In this document: in pieces, positions 1-6,869 of the stretch
Numbering within the stretch: position 1 is the first letter of the stretch
How the letters are laid out: each line of letters opens with the position of its first letter
Notes under the pieces: model-generated
What the model saw: the letters and a program-made list of their open reading frames with translations, nothing else
What the model was told of the DNA's origin: nothing
Database searches by the model: none
Made by a program: the position numbers and the translations under genes
Assembly (NCBI GenBank): GCA_964384255.1
Contig: CAYLKH010000059.1
Coordinates: 1 to 13,555, forward strand
Length of the DNA: 13,555 bases
Source: SIG469 sp964384255
Lineage (GTDB): Bacteria; Bacillota; Clostridia; Oscillospirales; Oscillospiraceae
Reading direction: 5' to 3'

Positions 1-62
1 GCACATGTCCTTGGAGAGGGACACTAATAACTACTACTCTATAATACAAGGAGCGGAAATAA

Positions 63-1169
63 ATGGATAAGAAGAAAAACAGCACCGTTGCCCCGGCAGC
101 TCCTGCCAGCGACAAGAAAAAAGCGCTGGAAACTGCACTGTCCCAGATAGAAAAGGACTTTGGCAAAGGCTCTATTATGCGCCTTGGCGAAAACAGCGGG
201 ATAAAAGTTGAGAGCATATCCACCGGCTCCCTTTCCCTGGATATCGCACTTGGCATAGGCGGCCTGCCCAAGGGACGAATAATCGAAATATATGGGCCGG
301 AATCCTCCGGCAAAACGACTCTGGCTCTGCATGTTCTGGCCGAAGCCCAGAAGCAGGGCGGCGAAGTGGCTTTTGTAGATGCTGAACACGCTCTTGACCC
401 TCAGTATGCTGCCAATCTTGGCGTAAACATTGACGAGCTTCTGGTTTCTCAGCCGGATACCGGCGAGCAGGCGCTGGAAATAACCGAGGCGCTGGTGCGC
501 TCCGGCGCGATCGATGCGGTGGTAGTTGACTCTGTAGCAGCGCTTGTACCCCGGGCAGAGATCGAAGGGGATATGGGTGACAGCTTTATGGGAGTTCACG
601 CCCGCCTTATGTCTCAGGCGTTGAGAAAGCTGGCAGGATCTATATCCAAAACCAACTGTATCGTCATATTCATCAACCAGATACGCGACAAGATAGGCGT
701 TGTATACGGCAGCAGCGAGACGACCACCGGCGGTCGGGCGCTGAAGTTTTATGCGTCTGTCAGGATAGATATCAGAAGGATAGAATCCATCAAGCAGGGC
801 GGCGAAGTGGTTGGCAACAGGACAAGAGCCAAGGTCATAAAAAATAAGGTAGCTCCCCCCTTTAGAGAAGCTGAGTTTGACATAATGTATGGCGAAGGCA
901 TTTCCAAGCTGGGCGAAATGGTCGACCTGGGCGTTAAGCTTGACCTGGTGGAAAAGAGCGGATCCTGGTTCTCTATAGGAGACACCCGGATCGGCCAGGG
1001 CCGAGACAGCGTCAAAACCTACCTTATGGAAAATCCCGAGGCTTATGCCAAGCTGGAAGCGGATATCAGAGAAAATATGTCAAAGCTGAACCCCATCAAA
1101 AAGACCTCTACAGCTGCTGCCGCCACCAGGGCGGTTGATGTCAGCGCGGAAGATTTTGATGACGAATGA
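63..1169 (+). CDS. recA: RecA recombinase
   Basis: RecA is the ATP-dependent strand-exchange protein. It coats single-stranded DNA, drives homologous recombination and stimulates LexA self-cleavage in the SOS response. The 368-residue product is full length for the family (about 340-380). The Walker A motif GPESSGKTT is at residues 78-86, FVDAEHALDP at 104-113, and the Walker B region VVVDSVAALVP at about 153-163. The DNA-binding loop L1 region lies around 166-190 and the L2 region, NQIRDKIGVVYGSSETTTGG, at 205-224. The tail is acidic (SAEDFDDE). The ATG at 63 is preceded by AAGGAG at 48-53, 9 nt upstream, and the N-terminus is lysine-rich as often seen in Firmicutes. The stop overlaps the recX start (ATGA), so the two are probably translationally coupled. 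No promoter or recognisable LexA operator is visible in the 62 bases upstream; these presumably lie outside the window. Confidence 0.98.
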   Translation: MDKKKNSTVAPAAPASDKKKALETALSQIEKDFGKGSIMRLGENSGIKVESISTGSLSLDIALGIGGLPKGRIIEIYGPESSGKTTLALHVLAEAQKQGGEVAFVDAEHALDPQYAANLGVNIDELLVSQPDTGEQALEITEALVRSGAIDAVVVDSVAALVPRAEIEGDMGDSFMGVHARLMSQALRKLAGSISKTNCIVIFINQIRDKIGVVYGSSETTTGGRALKFYASVRIDIRRIESIKQGGEVVGNRTRAKVIKNKVAPPFREAEFDIMYGEGISKLGEMVDLGVKLDLVEKSGSWFSIGDTRIGQGRDSVKTYLMENPEAYAKLEADIRENMSKLNPIKKTSTAAAATRAVDVSAEDFDDE

Positions 1170-1777
1170 AGCTTATAAAGCTTGAACCCATGCAGTATGG
1201 CGGATTTCGCCTGAGCTTCAGCGACGGAACTGCGGTCAGGACCACATCGACTGTTGTGGCCGATATGGGCCTGTTTTCCGGGATGGAACTGACGGAACAG
1301 GAATATGAGCAGCTTTTGCAGCGGGTGGCCGTGGCGCGGACAAATCAGCGCGCAGCCAACATGATCGGACGTCGCCCGCTGTCAAAAAAAGAACTGGTCA
1401 AAAAGCTGAAGGAAAAAGGCGAATCGTCGGAAAATGCAGTCGATGCGGCAGAAAAAATGGAGCAGCTGGGGTTTATCAACGATGCTCAATATGCTGAATA
1501 CCTGGTCAGAAAATACAGCGAAAAAGGATACGGCCGCTCAAGGATCAAAAACGAGCTTTATTCCAGGGGAGTACCCAGAGAATTCTGGGATGATGCGCTG
1601 GATACGCTGGATGACCCGGGAGAAATGATCGACCGATTTCTGCACTCAAAGCTGGACGGGAAAGAACCGGATCAGAAGCAACTGAAAAAGGTGACCGACG
1701 CTCTTTATCGACGGGGATTCGGATGGGATGATATCCGTTCGGCCCTGCAAAGATATGAGCTTGAGGTCGAAGAATAA
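1166..1777 (+). CDS. recX: Regulatory protein RecX
   Basis: RecX binds RecA filaments and limits their extension or activity. The 203-residue protein is within the usual range (about 150-270). It has the helical repeat pattern of the family: RRPLSKKELVKKLKEKG at 69-85, LGFINDAQYAEYLVR at 101-115, GYGRSRIKNELYSRGV at 121-136, and a C-terminal repeat with YRRGFGWDDIRSAL at 181-194. The N-terminal 60 residues are a less conserved extension. The ATG at 1166 overlaps the recA stop codon by 4 nt. A weak GGAAG at 1148-1152 is the only Shine-Dalgarno-like sequence, so coupling to recA translation is likely. Being next to recA is the expected context and keeps the modulator in proportion to its target. 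No oddities were seen. Confidence 0.95.
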   Translation: MKLIKLEPMQYGGFRLSFSDGTAVRTTSTVVADMGLFSGMELTEQEYEQLLQRVAVARTNQRAANMIGRRPLSKKELVKKLKEKGESSENAVDAAEKMEQLGFINDAQYAEYLVRKYSEKGYGRSRIKNELYSRGVPREFWDDALDTLDDPGEMIDRFLHSKLDGKEPDQKQLKKVTDALYRRGFGWDDIRSALQRYELEVEE

Positions 1778-1812
1778 ATGTAATATTCAACGTGAACTGA
1801 GGTTAACATAAT

Positions 1813-3147
1813 ATGTCTCAAAAAATAGGAATGGTTTCACTGGGCTGCGCCAAAAACCAGGTAAACAGTGAACAGATGTTATATCAGCTGCATACCAGCG
1901 GATACGAAATAACCACTAACGTGGAAAACACCGATGCCGTTATTGTCAATACCTGCGGCTTTATTGAAAGCGCCAAGAGCGAGGCTATTGCAGAGATACT
2001 TGAACTGGCTGCTCTTAAGGACGAAGGCAAAATCGGCAAGATAATCGTGACCGGTTGCCTAGCTCAGCGATATGCCAGCGAACTGCGGGAAGAGCTTCCT
2101 GAGGTGGACGCAGTGGTCGGCTGCGGCAGTTATCAGGAAATAGTCGGCGTTGTAGAGGATACCCTGGGTGGTGAGAATCCCGTAGCTATGGGGGATATCA
2201 ATGCCGAACTTCCTGAGATCAGCCGTGTGCTTACTACACCGGAATACTACGCCTACCTTAAAATCGCGGAAGGCTGCGACAACCGCTGTTCCTATTGCGT
2301 GATCCCATCCCTTCGCGGCAGATACAGAAGCCGCAAGATGGAAGAGATAGTAGCCGAGGCCAGAGAACTGGCCCAGATGGGCGTAAAGGAGCTTATTGTT
2401 GTAGCTCAGGATACCAGCCGGTATGGTTTGGACCTGTACGGCGAACGGAAGCTTGCTCAGCTGCTTCGCCAGCTCTGCGAGATCAGCGGTATCCGATGGG
2501 TCAGGGTCCATTATATGTACCCTGACGAAATCTCCGACGAGCTTATCGACGTTTTGGCCACTGAGGAAAAAATAGTTAAATACCTGGATATTCCTATCCA
2601 GCACGCTAACGATAATATTCTCAAAGCCATGAACCGCCGCGGCAACAAAGAGGTTTTGGAAAAGCTGTTTACCACGCTCCGCCAGCGTATCCCCGGACTT
2701 GTGCTGCGAACCAGCCTTATCTGCGGCCTTCCCGGAGAGGGCGAGGCTGAGTTTGAAGAGCTTTGCCAGTTCCTTCGCAAGCACAGGCTCGAAAGGGTTG
2801 GTGTTTTTGCGTTTTCCCCTGAGGAAGGGACTCCTGCTGCCGAGATGGAACCCGGGTGCGACAGCGAGGAAGCTATGCGACGAGTTGACATAATTACTGA
2901 CATCCAATCCCGTATCATGGACGACTATAACGATTCGAGGATCGATACTGTTATGGAAGTGCTGTGCGAAGGATTTGACCGCTATGCCGAGTGTTATTTC
3001 GGCAGGACCTATGCCGATTCTCCCGATGTTGACGGAAAGGTTTTTTTCACCAGTGAAGAGAAGCTCCGGGAGGGTCAGTTTGTCAACGTACTTATATCCG
3101 ACACTCTTGACGGTGATCTGGTGGGCGAAGCGGTTTTTGAGGACTGA
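1813..3147 (+). CDS. rimO: Ribosomal protein S12 methylthiotransferase RimO
   Basis: RimO is a radical-SAM enzyme that adds a methylthio group to a conserved aspartate of ribosomal protein S12. The 444-residue product has the three-domain architecture. The N-terminal UPF0004 domain has cluster-binding cysteines C12, C48 and C82. The radical-SAM core has CDNRCSYC (C155, C159, C162), and the C-terminal TRAM domain covers about 375-444. The start VSLGCAKNQVNSE and the segment IAEGCDNRCSYCVIP fit RimO better than its paralogue MiaB, which modifies tRNA, and the length is typical. The start is supported by TGAGG at 1798-1802, 10 nt before the ATG. A 35-nt gap separates it from recX. pgsA begins 3 nt after the stop, so the two are surely cotranscribed. 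MiaB is the main alternative and is judged unlikely. Confidence 0.93.
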   Translation: MSQKIGMVSLGCAKNQVNSEQMLYQLHTSGYEITTNVENTDAVIVNTCGFIESAKSEAIAEILELAALKDEGKIGKIIVTGCLAQRYASELREELPEVDAVVGCGSYQEIVGVVEDTLGGENPVAMGDINAELPEISRVLTTPEYYAYLKIAEGCDNRCSYCVIPSLRGRYRSRKMEEIVAEARELAQMGVKELIVVAQDTSRYGLDLYGERKLAQLLRQLCEISGIRWVRVHYMYPDEISDELIDVLATEEKIVKYLDIPIQHANDNILKAMNRRGNKEVLEKLFTTLRQRIPGLVLRTSLICGLPGEGEAEFEELCQFLRKHRLERVGVFAFSPEEGTPAAEMEPGCDSEEAMRRVDIITDIQSRIMDDYNDSRIDTVMEVLCEGFDRYAECYFGRTYADSPDVDGKVFFTSEEKLREGQFVNVLISDTLDGDLVGEAVFED

Positions 3148-3150
3148 ACT

Positions 3151-3690
3151 ATGACAACAGCAAGTAAAATAACGGTTATCAGAGTGATTCTGGTCCCGGT
3201 TTTTATGGCGGTTTTGCTGTCCGATCTGGCATACGCCAACTATATATCCCTGGCGATTTTTATCGCTGCCAGCATAACCGACTTTATAGACGGATATATT
3301 GCCCGTCACTACGATCAGGTGACCGATTTTGGCAAATTTATCGACCCGCTGGCAGATAAGCTGCTGGTTTTTGCGGCGCTGCTGATATTTGTTCAAACCG
3401 GGCTTATGCCAGCCTGGGCAGCAATGATCATTCTTACCCGTGAATTCGCTGTCACCGGTCTGCGTCTAGTGGCTGTGGGTCAAAATCGGGTCATCGCGGC
3501 CGGAATGTCCGGCAAGGTAAAAACCTTTTCGTCAATGGTGTGCATATGCATTATGTTAACCGATGTGGGCGCCATAGCCCTTGGACCTGTTGACATGAAC
3601 TGGCTTTGTGTTGCGGTCATGGTAATAACCACAGTCTGGTCAGGCGTGGAATATTTTGTTAAAAACATTGACGTACTTAACCTGGGTTGA
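3151..3690 (+). CDS. pgsA: CDP-diacylglycerol-glycerol-3-phosphate 3-phosphatidyltransferase
   Basis: PgsA is an integral membrane enzyme that makes phosphatidylglycerophosphate from CDP-diacylglycerol and glycerol-3-phosphate, the committed step to phosphatidylglycerol and cardiolipin. The 179-residue protein is almost entirely hydrophobic helices. It carries the complete CDP-alcohol phosphotransferase signature: D44-x2-D47-G48-x2-A51-R52-x8-G61-x3-D65-x3-D69, with the metal-binding aspartates all present. Length matches the family (about 180). The ATG is 3 nt after the rimO stop, with TGAGG at 3138-3142 inside the rimO end, so expression is coupled. Other CDP-alcohol transferases share the signature; size, the N-terminal KITVIRVILVPVFM and the link with rimO/recA favour PgsA. 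The stop codon overlaps a sigma-A-type -35 element for the next unit. Confidence 0.93.
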   Translation: MTTASKITVIRVILVPVFMAVLLSDLAYANYISLAIFIAASITDFIDGYIARHYDQVTDFGKFIDPLADKLLVFAALLIFVQTGLMPAWAAMIILTREFAVTGLRLVAVGQNRVIAAGMSGKVKTFSSMVCICIMLTDVGAIALGPVDMNWLCVAVMVITTVWSGVEYFVKNIDVLNLG

Positions 3691-3715
3691 CACCTAAAAC
3701 ACCGTGTGATACTAT
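3687..3715 (+). promoter_or_regulatory. Sigma-A promoter for the cysS T-box leader
   Basis: There is an exact TTGACA at 3687-3692, a 17-nt spacer, and TACTAT (4 of 6 consensus) at 3710-3715. The -10 is preceded by TGA, giving an extended -10 (TGnTACTAT). Transcription would start near 3722, about 390 nt before cysS. The -35 overlaps the pgsA stop codon. This is inferred from sequence; the start site is not measured. Confidence 0.72.
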
Positions 3716-3722
3716 TTAAGCA

Positions 3723-3746
3723 GCGGCTGATTTGACCATCGGTTGC
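3723..3746 (+). other. 5'-end hairpin of the cysS leader RNA
   Basis: GCGGCTGAT (3723-3731) can pair with ATCGGTTGC (3738-3746). This gives a 9-bp helix with three G-U wobbles and a 6-nt loop, right at the predicted transcript 5' end. It may protect the leader from 5' decay. It is not part of the canonical T-box fold. Confidence 0.4.
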
Positions 3747-3751
3747 CCGAA

Positions 3752-3807
3752 CAGACGAAGAGTTAAAAGCGCGTGATGTCTGCGGTTTGCAGACTGGCGT
3801 CTGTTTT
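3752..3807 (+). promoter_or_regulatory. Alternating CAGAC/GTCTG pairing array ending in a U tract (possible attenuator)
   Basis: Four complementary segments alternate: CAGAC 3752-3756, GTCTG 3778-3782, CAGAC 3790-3794 and GTCTG 3799-3803, followed by TTTT 3804-3807. Segments 3:4 form a small terminator-like hairpin with loop TGGC. Segments 2:3, extended to GTCTGC/GCAGAC with loop GGTTT, would exclude it. Segments 1:2 would free it. The layout is that of a classical attenuator, but the stems are only 5-6 bp and the U tract is short. It could instead be a weak terminator for readthrough from pgsA. Confidence 0.35.
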
Positions 3808-3821
3808 GACTAACTTAATAC

Positions 3822-4033
3822 AAGCGATGAAGGGAAAGAGTAACCCCAAACGTGACCGTCCAGAGAGGGCTTGACATTGGCTGTAAGCAAGCCTGCGGGA
3901 TCGGGGGCAAAGTGCGTCCCGGAGCCGTACTTCCCGGGGACCCCGGTAACGAGTGATAAATGAGAGTGGAACCGCGAGCTTAAATTGCCCGCCTCTTGCG
4001 TATGCGATCTGTATATGTGCGAGGCGGGCTTTT
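3822..4033 (+). ncRNA. Cysteine-specific T-box riboswitch upstream of cysS
   Basis: A T-box leader senses the ratio of uncharged to charged tRNA. The sequence shows the main parts. GATGAAGGGAAAGAGTAA (about 3826-3843) opens Stem I. GGGA 3832-3835 pairs with TCCC 3917-3920, and CCCC 3844-3847 with GGGG 3903-3906, leaving an internal loop that presents TGC at 3913-3915 (Cys codon, followed by a purine) as specifier. The AG-bulge motif CAGAGAG is at 3861-3867. Helix GGCTTG/CAAGCC (3868-3873/3888-3893) carries the apical loop with TTGGCTGTAA. A GC-rich hairpin follows (about 3934-3946). The T-box core AGAGTGGAACCGCG is at 3963-3976; its UGGA matches a tRNA end UCCA, the U73 discriminator expected for tRNA-Cys. 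Antiterminator pairing GCG/CGC (3974-3976/3990-3992) plus AGAG/CTCT (3963-3966/3993-3996) leaves the canonical 7-nt bulge UGGAACC and excludes the terminator. The downstream gene is cysS, as predicted. Confidence 0.93.
3987..4033 (+). terminator. T-box-controlled intrinsic terminator
   Basis: GCCCGCCTC (3987-3995) pairs perfectly with GAGGCGGGC (4021-4029) across a 25-nt loop, followed by TTTT (4030-4033). The left arm contains the bases needed for the antiterminator (3990-3996), so the two folds cannot coexist. Charged tRNA-Cys should favour this terminator and uncharged tRNA-Cys should disrupt it. Confidence 0.88.
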
Positions 4034-4113
4034 GACCCGTGCGGCCCTGCCACACCATATGCAGACCGACAACTGTATTTAAAATCCATGCCTATAATAA
4101 GGAGAATTATTTT

Positions 4114-5499
4114 ATGCAGATCTATAACAGCATGACTAACAAAAAAGAAGAGTTCGTCCCCATTAACCCCGGCGAAATCAAAATGTATGCCTGCGGACCG
4201 ACGGTCTATAACTTTATCCACGTAGGTAATGGCCGACAAATAGTTGCCTTTGACGTTATTCGCCGTTACCTTGAATACCGGGGATATAATGTAAAATTTG
4301 TCCAGAACTTTACGGATGTGGATGATAAGATAATCAACAAAGCCCGCCAGGAAGGCGTGACATCAGAAGAGATCGCCAGAAAATACATTGAAGAATACTT
4401 TACCGATGCTCATGGACTGGGAGTGAGAGATGCCGACGTTCATCCTAAGGCGACGGAGACGATCGGCGAAATTATCGACATGGTAAGCACCCTTATTGAA
4501 AAGGGACACGCTTACGAGGTTGGGGGCGACGTATATTTTCGCACCCACACCTATCCTCAGTACGGCAGCCTTTCCAAGCTGCCTCTGGAAGAGCTTGAGG
4601 CCGGAGCGCGAGTTGATGTCAGCGATGTTAAGGAATCGCCTGTGGACTTTGCTCTGTGGAAGGCTGCAAAGCCCGGCGAACCTTACTGGGAATCGCCCTG
4701 GGGCAAGGGACGTCCCGGCTGGCACATTGAATGCTCTGCCATGAGCGTTAAGCATCTGGGCAAGACTATCGATATTCATGGCGGCGGCCAGGACCTGACA
4801 TTCCCCCACCACGAAAACGAGATCGCTCAGTCGGAATGCGCTAACGGATGCAAGTTTGTCAATTACTGGGTACACAACGGATTTCTCAGCGTTGACAATG
4901 TAAAGATGTCCAAATCGCTGGGCAATTTTACCCTTATACGGGATGCTGCCGCTGCCTATGGTTATGAAACTCTTAGAATGTTCCTTATTTCTGCCCATTA
5001 TCGCAGCCCTCTGAATTACTCTGAAGATTCTCTTATTCAGGCAAAGGCTGCTCTTGACCGGCTGTACACAGCAAAAAGCAATCTTGAATTCCTTATCAAA
5101 AACGGTGAAGACGGATCTGACAGCGGCAAGAAAGAGCTTGATATCTACCGTGACAAGTTTATCGAAGCCATGGACGATGATTTTAACACCGCCGATGCCA
5201 TCGGGGCGCTGTTTGAAATGGTCAGAAAGATCAATACAATGATCACCGAGCATCCGACAAAGGCTCTGGCAATGGCCTGCCACGACAGACTGATGGAGCT
5301 GTCGGACATTCTGGGCATCCTCTCTGCCGCTCAGGAGGAGGAGAGCCTTGACGAAAAGGTCGAAGCTATGATCCAGGCGCGTCAGGAAGCAAGAAAAGCT
5401 AAAAACTTTGCCGAAGCAGACCGCATAAGAGACGAATTGAAGGCAATGAATATTATTCTTGAGGATACTCCTCAGGGTGTGAAATGGAAAAAAGCATAA
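4114..5499 (+). CDS. cysS: Cysteinyl-tRNA synthetase
   Basis: CysS charges tRNA-Cys with cysteine using ATP in the cytoplasm. The chosen product has 461 residues, normal for the family. It has the class I HIGH-type motif HVGN at 36-39 within PTVYNFIHVGNGR and the KMSKS motif at 264-268. The zinc ligands that select cysteine are present: C27, C207, H232 and E236. The catalytic Rossmann domain is followed by the helical anticodon-binding region, with NFAEADRIRDELKAMNI (431-447) and the C-terminal DTPQG-KW. I use ATG 4114, not the in-frame ATG at 4039. 4114 is 9 nt after a perfect AAGGAG (4099-4104) and starts MQIYNSMTNKKEEF as family members do. The upstream extension would have no ribosome site. 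The gene is under the Cys T-box directly upstream and overlaps the next gene by 16 nt. Confidence 0.97.
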   Translation: MQIYNSMTNKKEEFVPINPGEIKMYACGPTVYNFIHVGNGRQIVAFDVIRRYLEYRGYNVKFVQNFTDVDDKIINKARQEGVTSEEIARKYIEEYFTDAHGLGVRDADVHPKATETIGEIIDMVSTLIEKGHAYEVGGDVYFRTHTYPQYGSLSKLPLEELEAGARVDVSDVKESPVDFALWKAAKPGEPYWESPWGKGRPGWHIECSAMSVKHLGKTIDIHGGGQDLTFPHHENEIAQSECANGCKFVNYWVHNGFLSVDNVKMSKSLGNFTLIRDAAAAYGYETLRMFLISAHYRSPLNYSEDSLIQAKAALDRLYTAKSNLEFLIKNGEDGSDSGKKELDIYRDKFIEAMDDDFNTADAIGALFEMVRKINTMITEHPTKALAMACHDRLMELSDILGILSAAQEEESLDEKVEAMIQARQEARKAKNFAEADRIRDELKAMNIILEDTPQGVKWKKA

Positions 5500-6869
5500 A
5501 GCAGAACGATTTTTCAAAGGGGAGCATCCCCGGGAACATACTGTCTATCGGTGTCCCAATGATGCTTGCCCAGCTTGTGAATATTCTTTATAACCTGGTT
5601 GACCGTATGTTCCTGGGGCGTATGCCCCAGGTCGGCAGCCTGGCCCTTACCGGAGTTGGGATAACTCTGCCCCTTATAACCCTTATCACCGCCTTTGCCC
5701 GGCTTTGTGGGCTGGGCGGAGTCCCGCTGTGTTCGATTCAGCGGGGAATGGGTAACGACGACGAGGCCGAGGCGATAATCGGCCATTCAGTCACGATGCT
5801 GTTGATATCAGCAGTCGTTATTACTGTGCTGGGGCTGATGTTCAAAAAGCCGCTGCTTTATTTCTTCGGCGCCAGCGATGTGACCATTACTTATGCGATG
5901 GACTATATTTCCATTTACCTTGTGGGAACTGTTTTTGTTATGCTCAGCCTTGGCCTGAATGGATATATCAATTGCCAGGGCTTTGGCAAGACAGGGATGA
6001 TGACCACCATGCTGGGGGCAGTGGTTAACATAATACTAGACCCGATTTTTATATTTGTTCTTGATATGGGAGTCAAAGGGGCGGCTATTGCGACGGTTAT
6101 TGCTCAGTTTTGTTCCGCTGTTTGGGTAATGGCGTTTTTGCTTGGGAAAAAGACTATTTTGCGTATCCGGCTGAAAAATATGGTGTTGGATATGAAAAGA
6201 GCGGGCAAAATACTGTCCATGGGGGCCATGGGATTTTGCATGGCGCTTACCAACAGCATTGTTCAAACTGTGGCAAACACAACTTTGCAACTGTTTGGTG
6301 GTGACCTTTACGTTGGAGTTATGACCATAATCAGCTCGGTGCGTGAGGTATTTATGCTGCCTATGCAGGGAATATCCGGCGGTGCTGAGCCGGTTATAGG
6401 TTATAATTACGGCGCAAAGGAATATCGGCGGGTTCGGCAGGGTATAGGATTTATGCTCGTGGTCAGTATGGTTTTTTCAATCGTGGTTACGGCGGTCGCA
6501 CTGATATTCCCTGAACCCATGATAAGGATATATAACAGCGAAGAACATATTCTTGCTGCCGGTGTTCCAGCCATGCGGCTGTATTTCTGCGCGTTTTTTA
6601 TGATGGGGCTGCAAATCGGCGGACAATCGGCCTTTGTATCTCTGGGCAGATCGAAGCAGGCTATTTTCTTTTCTATGCTGAGGAAAACATTCATTGTTGC
6701 CCCGCTGACTCTCATCCTTCCGAGGGTGGGATTTGGGGTAAACGGAGTGTTTCTGGCAGAGGTCGTCTCTGACCTTGTGGGAAGCACTGCCTGCGCCGTG
6801 ACCATGTATTTTACCGTGTGGAGAGAAATGAGATCCCTTGAACGACAGGAGACGATGGAGGTCGGCTAA
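5484..6869 (+). CDS. MATE-family multidrug/toxin efflux transporter
   Basis: This is an integral membrane antiporter of the multidrug and toxic compound extrusion (MATE) family, which exports cationic or other small molecules using Na+ or H+ gradients. The 461-residue length is typical. About twelve hydrophobic segments are arranged as two similar halves; hallmarks include the N-terminal IPMMLAQLVNILYNLVDRMFLG-type segment and the mid-protein PMQGISGGAEPVIGYNYGAKEYRRV motif that begins the second half's repeat (shown in parts: GISGGAEPVIGYNYGAK). Its closest look is MepA-like. Substrate cannot be read from sequence. The ATG at 5484 lies inside the cysS end (16-nt overlap), with only a weak AGGGTG upstream. 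Its stop overlaps the polA start by one base. It is transcribed with cysS and polA, an unexpected partner for either. Export of a cysteine-related compound is a speculative reading of that context. Confidence 0.9.
   Translation: MEKSIKQNDFSKGSIPGNILSIGVPMMLAQLVNILYNLVDRMFLGRMPQVGSLALTGVGITLPLITLITAFARLCGLGGVPLCSIQRGMGNDDEAEAIIGHSVTMLLISAVVITVLGLMFKKPLLYFFGASDVTITYAMDYISIYLVGTVFVMLSLGLNGYINCQGFGKTGMMTTMLGAVVNIILDPIFIFVLDMGVKGAAIATVIAQFCSAVWVMAFLLGKKTILRIRLKNMVLDMKRAGKILSMGAMGFCMALTNSIVQTVANTTLQLFGGDLYVGVMTIISSVREVFMLPMQGISGGAEPVIGYNYGAKEYRRVRQGIGFMLVVSMVFSIVVTAVALIFPEPMIRIYNSEEHILAAGVPAMRLYFCAFFMMGLQIGGQSAFVSLGRSKQAIFFSMLRKTFIVAPLTLILPRVGFGVNGVFLAEVVSDLVGSTACAVTMYFTVWREMRSLERQETMEVG

Noticed and set aside
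6..23. TGTCC/GGACA inverted repeat before recA
   Set aside because: Only 5 bp, no U tract, and no match to the Gram-positive LexA box, so neither terminator nor operator is supported.
40..45. Exact TATAAT upstream of recA (and again at 4093-4098 upstream of cysS)
   Set aside because: No -35 at suitable spacing, and a start about 7 nt downstream would fall in or just past the ribosome binding site. Both are better explained as AT-rich sequence before AAGGAG.
2059..3396. 445-codon open frame on the minus strand opposite rimO and pgsA
   Set aside because: It lies opposite well-identified genes and has no recognisable protein features; a by-product of codon use.
3776..3874. 32-codon frame in the cysS leader (one Cys codon) as an attenuation leader peptide
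   Set aside because: No good ribosome site, a single Cys codon rather than a run, and it ends inside T-box Stem I.
4039..4113. N-terminal extension of cysS from ATG 4039
   Set aside because: It begins directly after the T-box terminator, has no ribosome site and is not part of the family; ATG 4114 has a perfect AAGGAG.
4363..5517. 384-codon open frame on the minus strand opposite cysS
   Set aside because: Same reasoning: cysS is certain and the antisense product resembles nothing.
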